A stretch of 64,000 nt of DNA. Origin: Polaribacter sp. HaHaR_3_91. Lineage in GTDB: Bacteria > Bacteroidota > Bacteroidia > Flavobacteriales > Flavobacteriaceae. The stretch is from positions 1,116,001 through 1,180,000 of the forward strand of contig NZ_CP058986.1 in assembly GCF_019278525.1 (NCBI RefSeq), given 5' to 3'. Positions 51,314-60,788 of the stretch are shown in pieces (position 1 is the first letter of the stretch; each line of letters starts with the position of its first letter). The notes under the pieces were generated by a model. It was not told the origin of the DNA. It saw only the letters and a program-made list of their open reading frames with translations, and made no database searches. A program made the position numbers and the translations under genes.

Positions 51314-52849
51314 ATGCAACAACACAACGTACTTATTTTAGATTTCGGATCGCAATACACACAGCTAATTGCGAGAAGAGTAAGAGAATTAAACATTTAT
51401 TGTGAAATTCATCCTTATAACCATCCACCAAAAAATCAATCAGAGTTTAAAGCAGTTATCTTGTCAGGTAGCCCAAATTCTGTAAGAGGAGAAAATGTTT
51501 TACACCCAGATTTATCAGAAATTAGAGGAAAAAAACCTGTTTTAGCAGTTTGTTATGGTGCGCAATATTTAGCGCATTTTGCAGGCGGACAAGTAGCTCC
51601 TTCTAATACGAGAGAATATGGTAGAGCAAATTTATCATTTATAAAAAGTGATGAAACTTTTTTTGAGAACATTTCTGCAGGTAGCCAAGTTTGGATGAGT
51701 CATTCAGACACAATTAAAGAATTACCAACCAACGGAGAATTATTGGCGAGTACTAAAGACGTAGAAAATGCGGCTTATAAAATTAAAGGAGAAGAAACGT
51801 ATGCTATACAGTTTCATCCAGAAGTATACCACTCAAAAGATGGTAAACAACTATTAGAAAACTTTTTAGTTAAAATTGCAGGTGTTGCACAAACATGGAC
51901 ACCAGATTCTTTTGTAGAAAGTACAGTAGCAGCAATTAGAGAAAAAGTTGGTAACGATAAAGTAGTTTTAGGACTTTCTGGAGGTGTAGATTCTTCTGTA
52001 GCAGCGGTTTTGTTAAACAAAGCAATTGGTAAAAACGTATACTGTATTTTTGTAAATAACGGACTTTTACGTAAAAATGAGTTCGAAACAGTATTGAAGA
52101 GATACGAAGGTATGGGATTAAACGTTAAAGGTGTGGATGCATCGGCACGTTTTTTGAAAGCCCTAGAAGGTTTAACAGATCCAGAGCAAAAACGTAAAGC
52201 AATAGGTAATGCTTTTATAGAAGTTTTTGATGATGAAGCACATAAAATTAAAGATGTTACTTGGCTAGCACAAGGAACTATTTATCCAGATGTTATTGAG
52301 TCAGTTTCTGTAAATGGAGGTCCATCTGCAACTATTAAAAGTCATCATAATGTGGGAGGTTTACCAGATTTTATGAAATTAAAAATTGTAGAACCTTTAA
52401 AAATGATTTTTAAAGACGAAGTAAGAAGAGTAGGTGCTTCTATGGGGATAGATCCAGAATTATTAGGTCGTCATCCATTTCCTGGACCAGGTTTAGGAAT
52501 TCGTATTTTAGGAGATATTACGGCAGAAAAAGTAAGAATTTTGCAAGAAGTAGATGCTATTTTTATAAACGGTTTAAAAGAAGACGGTTTGTATGATAAA
52601 GTTTGGCAAGCAGGTGCTATGTTACTTCCGGTAAATTCTGTAGGAGTTATGGGAGATGAAAGAACTTATGAAAAAGTAGTAGCCTTAAGAGCTGTAGAAA
52701 GTACAGATGGAATGACGGCAGATTGGGTAAATTTACCTTATGAATTTTTGCAAAAAACATCTAATAAAATAATAAATCAAGTAAAAGGTGTAAATAGAGT
52801 TGTTTATGATATTAGCTCTAAACCACCCGCAACTATAGAATGGGAGTAA
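51314..52849 (+). CDS. guaA: GMP synthase (glutamine-hydrolysing)
   Basis: A 511-residue GuaA that converts XMP to GMP. The N-terminal glutamine amidotransferase domain has [16 protein letters not shown], the nucleophile Cys in [17 protein letters not shown] and the His-Glu pair in [10 protein letters not shown]. The ATP-pyrophosphatase domain has the P-loop [16 protein letters not shown]. The dimerisation domain ends [16 protein letters not shown], the canonical GuaA C terminus. The start is taken as ATG 51314 (MQQHNVL) rather than the TTG at 51308, which lies inside the promoter box. Confidence 0.97.
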   Translation: MQQHNVLILDFGSQYTQLIARRVRELNIYCEIHPYNHPPKNQSEFKAVILSGSPNSVRGENVLHPDLSEIRGKKPVLAVCYGAQYLAHFAGGQVAPSNTREYGRANLSFIKSDETFFENISAGSQVWMSHSDTIKELPTNGELLASTKDVENAAYKIKGEETYAIQFHPEVYHSKDGKQLLENFLVKIAGVAQTWTPDSFVESTVAAIREKVGNDKVVLGLSGGVDSSVAAVLLNKAIGKNVYCIFVNNGLLRKNEFETVLKRYEGMGLNVKGVDASARFLKALEGLTDPEQKRKAIGNAFIEVFDDEAHKIKDVTWLAQGTIYPDVIESVSVNGGPSATIKSHHNVGGLPDFMKLKIVEPLKMIFKDEVRRVGASMGIDPELLGRHPFPGPGLGIRILGDITAEKVRILQEVDAIFINGLKEDGLYDKVWQAGAMLLPVNSVGVMGDERTYEKVVALRAVESTDGMTADWVNLPYEFLQKTSNKIINQVKGVNRVVYDISSKPPATIEWE

Positions 52850-54462
52850 TGTATATGAAACATGTAAAGTTTATTGTATTTCTATGTATTTTAACGTTTA
52901 CCGTTTCTTGCGGTCAACAAAATAAATACGTTCAGTATAAAGTAAAAGAAGGGGAAACAATGAGCGGTATTGCTCAGAGGTTTAATATGAATACCAAAGA
53001 TTTACTGCGATTAAACCCAGATGTGGGAAGCAAGCCAGCAGTAAATTCTGTTATTGTAATCCCTAATAAAAAAATAAAAGCAACAACTTCTACCCAAGAT
53101 AATACGGTAGAAGATGTTGCAACCGGTGCTAAAGACAAAGAAGCTGCTTTAAAAGAAAAAAAAGAGGAGCTTATAGACGAACTTAAAAAGAACTTTGTTG
53201 TTTATGAAGTTAAAAAAGGAGATACCTTTTATAGTTTAACTCGTTTTTATAATGTGACTCAAGAAGAGTTGACAACACTTAATCCTGTTTTATCAGAGGG
53301 TTTAAAAGTGGGGCAGATTATTAAAATAAAAGCCATTGAAGAAGGAGAAGTTGTTATCGAAAACAATATCTATGAAGATGTAATTGATACTAAAATTCAT
53401 TTAAAAGCGGCGTTGTTACTACCTTTTAGAGCTGATGAATATAGTTCTTCTACATCAAAAGATATTTTTCAGAAGAGCAAATTGGCAGATATGGTTACAG
53501 ACTTTTATTTAGGTGCACAAATTGCCGTAGACTCATTAAGGAGTCAAGGAATTAACATCGAATTAAATGTCTTTGATACAGGAAGTAATAGTGCAAAGAT
53601 TAAAACAATTTTGTCTGAAAACAACCTGAATAAGAATGATGTGGTAATTGGTCCTTTGTACTCGGAAGAGGCAGAATTGGTGGCGAATAGGTTAAATGTA
53701 CCTGTTGTTTTTCCTTTTTATTCTACCAAGCAATCTAAATTTACTGCTTCAAAATTGATTAAAACATCTCCAGAGAAAAAAGTTTTTAGAGATGAATTAA
53801 CTACCTATATAAAAGATAATTTTACAAGCGGAAATTTAATTTTAGTAGGAGACGGTGGATATGAATCAAATATCTCTAATGCTGCAATAAAAGAGTCGTT
53901 ACAATCGCATGATTCTATTGCTGTTGTTCATGTTTTAAAACCTTTAAAAGGATATATTGCTAAAAATCGTTTTTTAGAAATCTTAAAACCAAATCAGAAT
54001 AATTGGGTTGTTTTAACTTCTGATAACACTATTTTAGTGGCAGGTGCTATAAATAGTTTAATTAGTTTACCAGATAATACAAACGTTCAATTATTTACCT
54101 ATAACAAAGGGGATGCTTTTGATAAAATTGCAAATTTAAAATTGGCAAAAGTTAATTTAACGTATGTAAGTGATGAGTATGTAAGTGAAGCTTCAATTTC
54201 AACACAACAATTTAATAATCAGTATTCACGAAAAAACAATGCATTGCCTTCATTTTCTGCAACCAAAGGTTTCGATATTACTTATGATGTTTTAATTCGA
54301 CTGGCTTCTGGGAATGATTTAAAAGACACGTTTAAAGAAGGTGCTTCTTTTAGAATAGAAAGTAAGTTTGATTATACCGACAAGTCTGGTGGTGTCACAG
54401 AAAACAAAGGTTTATTTATTGTAAAGTATAATAATGACTTAAGTTTAACTAGGTTAAAGTAG
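52849..54462 (+). CDS. LysM-domain lipoprotein with periplasmic-binding-protein-like domain
   Basis: A protein of about 537 residues. The lipoprotein signal FIVFLCILTFTVSCG anchors it to a membrane. Two LysM domains follow (YKVKEGETMSGIAQRFNMNT, about residues 25-70, and YEVKKGDTFYSLTRFYNVTQ, about 120-170), which bind peptidoglycan. The remainder (from LKAALLLPFRADEY) has a type 1 periplasmic-binding-protein-like fold. The start is chosen at the ATG overlapping the guaA stop (TAATG); 52855 is an equally good start. It is probably co-transcribed with guaA. A cell-wall-linked sensor or scaffold role is inference. Confidence 0.85.
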   Translation: MYMKHVKFIVFLCILTFTVSCGQQNKYVQYKVKEGETMSGIAQRFNMNTKDLLRLNPDVGSKPAVNSVIVIPNKKIKATTSTQDNTVEDVATGAKDKEAALKEKKEELIDELKKNFVVYEVKKGDTFYSLTRFYNVTQEELTTLNPVLSEGLKVGQIIKIKAIEEGEVVIENNIYEDVIDTKIHLKAALLLPFRADEYSSSTSKDIFQKSKLADMVTDFYLGAQIAVDSLRSQGINIELNVFDTGSNSAKIKTILSENNLNKNDVVIGPLYSEEAELVANRLNVPVVFPFYSTKQSKFTASKLIKTSPEKKVFRDELTTYIKDNFTSGNLILVGDGGYESNISNAAIKESLQSHDSIAVVHVLKPLKGYIAKNRFLEILKPNQNNWVVLTSDNTILVAGAINSLISLPDNTNVQLFTYNKGDAFDKIANLKLAKVNLTYVSDEYVSEASISTQQFNNQYSRKNNALPSFSATKGFDITYDVLIRLASGNDLKDTFKEGASFRIESKFDYTDKSGGVTENKGLFIVKYNNDLSLTRLK

Positions 54463-54665
54463 TTAAGGTTTAGCTTGTAGTAGAAGTATTGATTATCTTT
54501 TTTAAAGCTATTTCTTGCTTTCACTATTCGCTTTTTTATCCTATAAAATTGAAATAAAAAGAGCTTAAACAAATCGTTTGTATTGAGCTTGACGAAAGGC
54601 TCAAACCAGGGTTAGACAAGTTTTCTTGCTGCTTAAAGTATATCCAAAGCCTTTAAAGTATATAA
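54463..54665. other. Intergenic stretch without a recognisable gene
   Basis: The first part of the 463-bp gap between the LysM gene and the small membrane-protein gene. It has no ORF of note, two short TTAAAGTATAT repeats near its end, and partial hairpins. The rest of the gap (54666-54862) is the decayed duplicate described separately. Confidence 0.5.
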
Positions 54666-54862
54666 AAGTCATAAAAAATCCGCTAAACAGCGGATTTTTT
54701 TTATCAGTAAAATGTAAGTGTTAGATTTTTTTTACATGATCTTTCATCATCTTGATTTGGTCTTTTAGCAAACCGCATCTGTTTAATTTTTTAGTTTAAG
54801 TAATTAAGTTAGTTTCCTTACGTTTGTATTTTTTTGTCATTGCAATATCTTATAACTGTAAT
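54666..54862 (-). pseudogene. Decayed tandem copy of the 3' end of the 54926 gene plus terminator
   Basis: This 197-bp segment aligns end to end with 54869-55067 (about 85% identity by eye), which is the terminator hairpin and last ~47 codons of the minus-strand membrane-protein gene. The final 22 codons before its TAA are still in frame (ending KDHVKKI against KDQMKKI), but a GAA codon upstream is now TAA. The copy has no start or upstream part, so it cannot be expressed as a protein. It is a fossil of a ~200-bp tandem duplication. Confidence 0.85.
54673..54700. terminator. Duplicate terminator hairpin (decayed copy)
   Basis: A 12-bp stem (AAAAAATCCGCT, loop AAAC, AGCGGATTTTTT) is fully conserved relative to the hairpin at 54881-54900. 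It is probably still functional and could end the LysM gene transcript on the plus strand. Confidence 0.7.
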
Positions 54863-54876
54863 AATTATAAGTCATA

Positions 54877-54900
54877 AAAAAATCCGCTAAACAGCGGATT
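54877..54900 (-). terminator. Terminator of the 54926 gene
   Basis: AATCCGCT (54881-54888) pairs with AGCGGATT (54893-54900); read on the minus strand it runs into seven U. It lies 25 nt after the stop codon. Confidence 0.75.
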
Positions 54901-54925
54901 TCTTTATATCAGTAAAATGAAAGGA

Positions 54926-55441
54926 TTAGATTTTTTTCATCTGATCTTTCATCATCTTCATTTGGTCTTTTAACATACCGTGTTTGTCTAATTTTTTAGC
55001 TTCAGCCATTAAGTTAGTTGCTTCACGTTTGCGTCTTTTTGTCATTGCAATACCTGCTAACTGTAATTTAGCCATTGCTAAATCATGATCCATAGGTAAA
55101 CCTATTTTTACAGCTTTACGTAGAAATTTTTCTGCTTGTGTAATATTAGTCTGACTTAATATAATACCATGTAAATAATTAAAATAACCTTGTTGCTTAA
55201 GAATTAATGCCGCTTCTGGATTTTTAATATATCCCAACCATTTTTTAGTTCCTTCAAAATTTTGCTTACGCAATTGTAAAAAAGCAAGTAAAATAAATTC
55301 GTTTTTAAAATAGAATAATACAAAAATTCCTGCCAAAAGTAAGATAGAAATTCCGTTCATTATATTACCTAAAGTAAATTGATACACTGCCCAAGCTGAT
55401 ATTAAACCAGCTAAAATTAATTTTATATTTTTATGAAACAT
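54926..55441 (-). CDS. Small membrane protein with TPR-like C-terminal region (DUF2892-like)
   Basis: A 171-residue protein. Two hydrophobic helices lie at about residues 7-22 and 28-45 (MNGISILLLAGIFVLFYF), followed by a helical soluble part with repeats like tetratricopeptides (QGYFNYLHGIILSQ, KFLRKAVKIGLPMD, KLQLAGIAMTKRRKREA). The C terminus is a lysine- and methionine-rich tail containing a doubled MMKDQMK-like unit. The function is unknown. It sits 59 bp past the start region of nothing else and just downstream of the resB-ccsA gene on the same strand order; similar genes often neighbour ccsA in flavobacteria (from memory). Its 3' end was duplicated downstream. Confidence 0.8.
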   Translation of the reverse strand: MFHKNIKLILAGLISAWAVYQFTLGNIMNGISILLLAGIFVLFYFKNEFILLAFLQLRKQNFEGTKKWLGYIKNPEAALILKQQGYFNYLHGIILSQTNITQAEKFLRKAVKIGLPMDHDLAMAKLQLAGIAMTKRRKREATNLMAEAKKLDKHGMLKDQMKMMKDQMKKI

Positions 55442-55470
55442 ATTGTTTTTTATTGTTATTAAATCAGTTG

Positions 55471-55478
55471 CAAAAGTA
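55471..55478 (-). promoter_or_regulatory. -7 promoter box of the 54926 gene
   Basis: On the minus strand TACTTTTG matches TAnnTTTG, 29 nt before the ATG at 55441. No clear -33 element is seen. Confidence 0.4.
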
Positions 55479-55500
55479 CATTTTCTTGATAAATTATCTG

Positions 55501-58500
55501 TTACTTTTTAAAGTATTTCTTGTATTTAAAGGATGCTAAAACTGTTAGTAAAACTAATGCGCCAATATAAATATAAGCCTCTCTAGGTGTTACAGCTTTG
55601 TCTCCACTTGCATAAGAATGCAAACCAGATAAATAGAAGTTTACTCCAAAATAAGTCATCATTATAGCTAAATAAGAAAAAGCAGAAGCAAAATTAAACG
55701 CCAACCTACTACGTAAACCTGGTATTAAACGCATGTGTAAAACAAAAGCATATACCATAATAGAAATTAGAGCCCAAGTTTCTTTTGGATCCCAACCCCA
55801 ATAACGTCCCCAGCTTTCGTTGGCCCACATACCTCCTAAAAAGTTACCAATAGTTAACATAACCAAACCAACACTAATGGCCATTTCGTTAATAATGGTT
55901 AACTCTTTAATATTGATATCCATTCTTTTCTTGTTTTTCTCGGTAGTAAATACGATAAGAATTAAAGAAATAATACCCAAAATCATTGCTAAAGAGAAAG
56001 GACCATAACTAGCTACAATAATAGACACATGCACCATTAACCACCAAGAATTTAAAACAGGTTGTAAGTTAGCAATTGCAGGATCTAACCAATTTTGATG
56101 TGCAAAAAATAGAATAATTGCGGCTAAAAAAGTAGTTGCACCAATGGTTAAAGTAGATTTTTTTCCTAAAAACAAACCAAATAACATGGTTGCCCAAGCA
56201 ACGTAAATAATTGATTCATAGGCATTACTCCAAGGTGCGTTACCACTTATATACCATCTAGAGGCTAACCCAAACGTATGAAATAGGAAGCTTAAAACGG
56301 TTAATACAATCAGTCCTTTAACAATATAACCTAGTACTTTAGATTTATAATAGAATATTTTTAATATCTCAATAAATATTAATAACAATCCTAAAATTAA
56401 ATAAAATAAAGAAGTCTTTGTAAAGATTTCCCATTTATTATAGGTTATTTCTAGGTCAATTCTATTTTGAGAAGGGTATACTTCAGTTCCAAATTTCTTC
56501 TGAAACTTTTTAATACCATCTAAAATTTGATCTGCTTTAGTATAATCATTAGATTTTTTAGCTTCTTGTAAAAGTTGAATATAAACAGGTAACGATTGTC
56601 TAACAAATACTGAATCCGTAGCTTTAAAACCTGCAGAGGAAGTTTCTGGTTGAGAAACCCAAGTATTATTATCATCATTTGGTATTGGGTAAATACGTAA
56701 AATACCACCTCCAATAGCACTGTATAATAAACCTACACGTTTATCAATTTTAATTAAATCGTTTTCATATTTATTTTTTATATTCTTCTTCTGTGCTTCT
56801 GCTACGTCATCTTTTATTTTATAAGCACCAGTTGGGGTAATAAAATCAGATAAACGAGCGTGTGTAGTAGTTACTGGTAAACTTAAAACCTCTCTAATTT
56901 TTGAGTTTCCTTTTTCTAAATATACAATAGGCACTTCAAACCAAAGTCTTGGGTTTTCTATAATAGATAGTAAAACCTGGCTAGGTTGCATTCCTTTAAA
57001 AGTTTCTGACTTGCTTACTTTTCTAACCAATTCAGAAGCAAATGTGTGTGCCGGCTTCATTCTACCTCCAGCATCTTGAATAACCAACTTATTAAAGCTT
57101 TCAGCATGATGGACATCCACTAAATTAGCTTGTAATATAGAGTCTATTTGTTGGTTTGTAATTTGATTTGGTTCATGCGGTGCGTGTGCTGTCTCTTGGG
57201 TAAAACTAAAACTAGAAAGTAATAATGTTGCTACAATAGACAGGGTAAGTTTTTTCTTTCTAATTTTCTTTAAAGATTCTTTTAGGTAATTAAACCTCGT
57301 ATGTTTTGCGAATAGAATACAGATTAAACCAGTGTACAAGAAAGAATACCCTAAGTATGTAATAAACGTTCCTACAAAATCATGATTTACAGATAGATGT
57401 GTCTCTTCTACTGGTCCAGATAAGTCGTAACTAGATTGGAAGAATTTATAGCCTTTATGGTCTAAAATGTGATTCATGAAAATTCTATAATCAAAAGATT
57501 CATCACCGTCTATTACGGTTACTTCACTGGCATAAGACGCAGCACTTTCAGATCCTGGGTATTTTTCTAATTGGAAATCATTTAGTTTTACTAAAAAAGG
57601 TGTTTCTAAAATCTTTGCACCATATAATAATCTAAAGTTCAATCCTCCAACAGTAACTTCTTTAGAGCCTTGAGAGTTATATTTACCTCCTGTTAATTCT
57701 ACTCTTTCAGTTTTGCCATTACTTTTAATATCTACAACAACAACATCTAGTTTTTTATCGTCTTTTGGACCACTAGTTGTTTTCATTATACCTTTTTCTG
57801 CTGGTTTAGGAATTACAAACTGTAATCCGGAAACATTGTGTAATGTTAAATATTGAAAATTTTGCAGAGAGTCTTTTACAATATTACCTTTTTTCTGGTC
57901 TGCCATTCTAAACCAATCACCATCATCCTTAGAAACCATTTTTAAGTTTCCATTTTCTTCTATAAAGTTTATAGATGGATTATCACTTTCTGCATTGAAA
58001 CCAACCAATACTCCGTGAATGTTTTGAATTGTTCCTTTTTGAATCCAGTGTTCATGACGACCTCCTTCCGAAGATTCTACAAAAAACAAATGATCAACGC
58101 CATTTTCATCCTCAACTAATTTTCTTTCGGCCCAAGGAATATATTCAACAAGCTCAAAACTAAAATCTTGTTCTGTGTCTTCTGTTTTAAAGTAATCTGA
58201 GTAAGACCAAGAGTTTTTACCCCAAGCAGATAACAACATTGGTTTGTTTATTTCTGGCTTTTGCACTTTATTATTATCTACGATTGCATTTAAGTAAGTC
58301 GTTTCAGATAAGAATTTATTGGTAGATTCCCCTTCTTTAATTAACATAATGCCTTCAAAACCAATATAGCGAGTTGCTCCCGCACCAATAAGAATTAATA
58401 GAAAGGCTAAATGAAACATTAAAACAGCCCATTTTTCTTTTTTATACAATCTGTATCTAAAAATGTTTCCAAAGAAATTAATCACAAAGAACACCATAAT

Positions 58501-58698
58501 TAGTTCAAACCACCAGGTGTTATAAACGAGTGCTTTAGAGGTTTGTGTGCCAAAATCGTTTTCTATAAATGTTGCAACTCCCATTGCAACTGCAAAAAGG
58601 ATAAATAAAACGGCCATTAAACGAGTCGAGTAGAGAATACTAATAATTTTTTTCATCCTTCTGAAATGCTTTTTTAAAAGAGCTACAAATTTAAGCAT
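55501..58698 (-). CDS. ccsA: Fused ResB-CcsA cytochrome c biogenesis protein
   Basis: A 1065-residue membrane protein joining both subunits of system II cytochrome c haem lyase. The N-terminal ResB part has two to three helices, a large periplasmic domain (about residues 110-430) and a further helix. A central periplasmic segment carries QDAGGRMKPAHTFASELVRK. The C-terminal CcsA part (about 745-1065) has eight or so helices and the haem-handling tryptophan motif WGRYWGWDPKETWAL, with conserved His in HVSIIVASYG and GVNFYLSGLHSYA. It attaches haem to apocytochromes at the outer face of the inner membrane. A start at 58656 (MKKIISILYSTRL) is also possible. Confidence 0.93.
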   Translation of the reverse strand: MLKFVALLKKHFRRMKKIISILYSTRLMAVLFILFAVAMGVATFIENDFGTQTSKALVYNTWWFELIMVFFVINFFGNIFRYRLYKKEKWAVLMFHLAFLLILIGAGATRYIGFEGIMLIKEGESTNKFLSETTYLNAIVDNNKVQKPEINKPMLLSAWGKNSWSYSDYFKTEDTEQDFSFELVEYIPWAERKLVEDENGVDHLFFVESSEGGRHEHWIQKGTIQNIHGVLVGFNAESDNPSINFIEENGNLKMVSKDDGDWFRMADQKKGNIVKDSLQNFQYLTLHNVSGLQFVIPKPAEKGIMKTTSGPKDDKKLDVVVVDIKSNGKTERVELTGGKYNSQGSKEVTVGGLNFRLLYGAKILETPFLVKLNDFQLEKYPGSESAASYASEVTVIDGDESFDYRIFMNHILDHKGYKFFQSSYDLSGPVEETHLSVNHDFVGTFITYLGYSFLYTGLICILFAKHTRFNYLKESLKKIRKKKLTLSIVATLLLSSFSFTQETAHAPHEPNQITNQQIDSILQANLVDVHHAESFNKLVIQDAGGRMKPAHTFASELVRKVSKSETFKGMQPSQVLLSIIENPRLWFEVPIVYLEKGNSKIREVLSLPVTTTHARLSDFITPTGAYKIKDDVAEAQKKNIKNKYENDLIKIDKRVGLLYSAIGGGILRIYPIPNDDNNTWVSQPETSSAGFKATDSVFVRQSLPVYIQLLQEAKKSNDYTKADQILDGIKKFQKKFGTEVYPSQNRIDLEITYNKWEIFTKTSLFYLILGLLLIFIEILKIFYYKSKVLGYIVKGLIVLTVLSFLFHTFGLASRWYISGNAPWSNAYESIIYVAWATMLFGLFLGKKSTLTIGATTFLAAIILFFAHQNWLDPAIANLQPVLNSWWLMVHVSIIVASYGPFSLAMILGIISLILIVFTTEKNKKRMDINIKELTIINEMAISVGLVMLTIGNFLGGMWANESWGRYWGWDPKETWALISIMVYAFVLHMRLIPGLRSRLAFNFASAFSYLAIMMTYFGVNFYLSGLHSYASGDKAVTPREAYIYIGALVLLTVLASFKYKKYFKK

Positions 58699-58767
58699 AA
58701 AAGCACAAATGGACTTCTAGATATGGGTATATTTATGTATTAAAGTTTTAAAAAAATCATAAAGTTT

Positions 58768-59343
58768 ATGCCTAAATATCATGTAATTCCTAAAACCATA
58801 AAAGATGAAGTAGAAACTGCGCTAAATTACTATCCGCAGTTAAAAAAGATACATATTGAGTTTAAATTTAAAAAGGATATTAAAAAATCTACCATGCAGG
58901 CAAGACCTACTTTTGATAGTTTCTTTAAATTGAAAAAAAACAGAAAATTTTTAATTTTGATTAGTGAAAAATTTAAAATTTCTGATAAGGAATTTTCTAC
59001 ACGAGATATTCCTAAAGATATTTTTATTGGTTGGATTGGTCACGAGTTAGGGCATATTATGGATTATCAAAATAGAAGCAAGTTGAATTTAATTTGGTTC
59101 GGACTTAAATACTTGTTTTCAGATAATCATATTGTTGAAGCAGAAAGAGCCGCAGATGGATTTGCTGTAAAGCACAAAATGGAATCGTATATTATAAAAA
59201 CAAAGAATTTTATTTTAAATCATGCTGATATTTCAGAAGCATATAAAAATCGTATTAAAAGATACTATTTATCTCCAGAAGAAATTATGGTTTTAGTGGA
59301 TGATCGAAATAAATTAGAAGAAAATTTAGAGAATATAAAATAA
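58768..59343 (+). CDS. Putative HExxH metallopeptidase-like protein
   Basis: A 191-residue protein with no signal peptide. It carries a gluzincin-type zinc site: H92-E93-L-G-H96 in WIGHELGHIMDY, and a downstream third ligand candidate E126 in EAERAADGFAVKHKM, with the E-x-x-x-D spacing seen in M48-like and other short gluzincins. A hydrophobic stretch between them (LNLIWFGLKYLF) is short. I do not recognise a named family. It is divergent from ccsA across 69 bp and ends at a bidirectional terminator. Peptidase activity is a prediction from the motif only. Confidence 0.7.
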   Translation: MPKYHVIPKTIKDEVETALNYYPQLKKIHIEFKFKKDIKKSTMQARPTFDSFFKLKKNRKFLILISEKFKISDKEFSTRDIPKDIFIGWIGHELGHIMDYQNRSKLNLIWFGLKYLFSDNHIVEAERAADGFAVKHKMESYIIKTKNFILNHADISEAYKNRIKRYYLSPEEIMVLVDDRNKLEENLENIK

Positions 59344-59360
59344 GTATTCTTAAGGCAAAA

Positions 59361-59394
59361 GTAAAAACCATCACTAATTTGTGATGGTTTTTAC
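59361..59394. terminator. Bidirectional terminator between convergent genes
   Basis: A perfect 14-bp stem, GTAAAAACCATCAC (59361-59374) with GTGATGGTTTTTAC (59381-59394), 6-nt loop. It lies between the HExxH gene and the aldehyde dehydrogenase gene, which converge. Confidence 0.85.
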
Positions 59395-59416
59395 TATGTT
59401 TTAAATCTTCGAAGAA

Positions 59417-60784
59417 TTAATCTATCCAAATAGACTTTGTGTTTACAAATTCTCTAATTCCGTAGCTAGAAAGTTCTCTACCATAACCACTATTTTTAAT
59501 ACCACCAAAAGGTAATCTTGGATCCGAAGTAACTAGTTTGTTTACAAAGCTATTTCCTGCTTCTAATTGCAAAGCAATTTTTTCTCCTCTTTTAGAGTTA
59601 GACGTAAGTACACCAGAACCCAAACCAAAAGCGGAATTATTTGCAAGCTCTATGGCTTCCTCTTCACTTTTTGCTTTTATTACAGAAGCTACAGGTCCAA
59701 AAAGTTCTTCATCAAAAGCTGTCATACCAGGTTTTAGATCTGCTAAAATTGTTGCAGGATAATAAGCTCCTTTTTTATCAGGAATTTTCCCTCCTAAAAT
59801 TAAATTTCCACCTTGTTTAATAGTTTTTTCTACCTGCTCATGAATTTCATTACGTAAATCTATACGTGCCATAGGGCCGTAATAAACGTCTTCGTCTGTT
59901 GGAATACCCATTTTTGCGGCTTTCATTTTTTTTGTGAATAGTTTTAAGAAATCATCATAAATTTCTTCTAAAACAATAAAACGTTTTGCAGCAATACAAG
60001 TTTGTCCGTTATTTTGTAACCGTCCAAATGTTGCTAAATCTGTAGCTTTTTCTAAATCTACGTCTTCCAGAACGATATAAGCATCACTTCCACCTAATTC
60101 TAAAACGGTCTTTTTTAAGTTTTCTCCTGCAGTTTTAGCAACAGAACGTCCTGCTGGTTCACTTCCTGTTAAGGTTACAGCAACAATATTATTATCTTCT
60201 ATGATTGCTTCTATAGCATCTGACGCTACATTTAAGTTTGTAAAAACTCCTTCGGGAAAACCTGCTTCTGCAAAGGCTTCTTCTAAAGCAAAGGCACAAC
60301 CTTGTACGTTAGACGCGTGTTTTAAAACACCTGTATTTCCTGTCATTACTGCTGGTGCCGCAAAACGAATAACTTGGTAAAAAGGAAAATTCCATGGCAT
60401 TATGGCTAAAGTAACTCCTAAGGGCTGAAACGTTACATAACTTTTACTTGCTTCTGTTTCTACTATTTTATCGGCTAATAATTCCGTGATGTTATCTGCA
60501 TAATACCTACAGATTAGAGCACATTTTTCTATTTCTTTACGAGATTGTTCAATTACTTTTCCCATTTCTTGGGTAGCTAATTGTGCGTATTTCTCTTTGT
60601 TATTATCAAAGATATCAGCCAGTTTGTATATCAACTTAGAGCGTTCTTCTAAACTTGTTTTTTTCCAAGATTTATAAGCATCGTTTGCTTTTGTAACTTT
60701 TTCTTTAGTTGTTTTTTCTGAAATTCTGTTATAAGTTGTAATTTCTTCCTCTGTGGCAGGGTTTATAGTGGTGATTGTTTTCAT
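59417..60784 (-). CDS. NAD(P)-dependent aldehyde dehydrogenase (succinate-semialdehyde type)
   Basis: A 455-residue aldehyde dehydrogenase from ATG 60784 (MKTITTINPATEEEI). A longer frame from 60808 would run into the upstream gene and is less likely. The cofactor region is MPWNFPFYQVIRFAAPA; the general-base Glu is in LELGGSDAYIVLED and the catalytic Cys in RLQNNGQTCIAAKRF. The C terminus has PFGGIKNSGYGRELSSYG. These are GabD/Sad-like. It starts 4 nt after the stop of the TPP enzyme, so the two are one operon. The true aldehyde is not known. Confidence 0.92.
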   Translation of the reverse strand: MKTITTINPATEEEITTYNRISEKTTKEKVTKANDAYKSWKKTSLEERSKLIYKLADIFDNNKEKYAQLATQEMGKVIEQSRKEIEKCALICRYYADNITELLADKIVETEASKSYVTFQPLGVTLAIMPWNFPFYQVIRFAAPAVMTGNTGVLKHASNVQGCAFALEEAFAEAGFPEGVFTNLNVASDAIEAIIEDNNIVAVTLTGSEPAGRSVAKTAGENLKKTVLELGGSDAYIVLEDVDLEKATDLATFGRLQNNGQTCIAAKRFIVLEEIYDDFLKLFTKKMKAAKMGIPTDEDVYYGPMARIDLRNEIHEQVEKTIKQGGNLILGGKIPDKKGAYYPATILADLKPGMTAFDEELFGPVASVIKAKSEEEAIELANNSAFGLGSGVLTSNSKRGEKIALQLEAGNSFVNKLVTSDPRLPFGGIKNSGYGRELSSYGIREFVNTKSIWID

Positions 60785-60788
60785 AATT

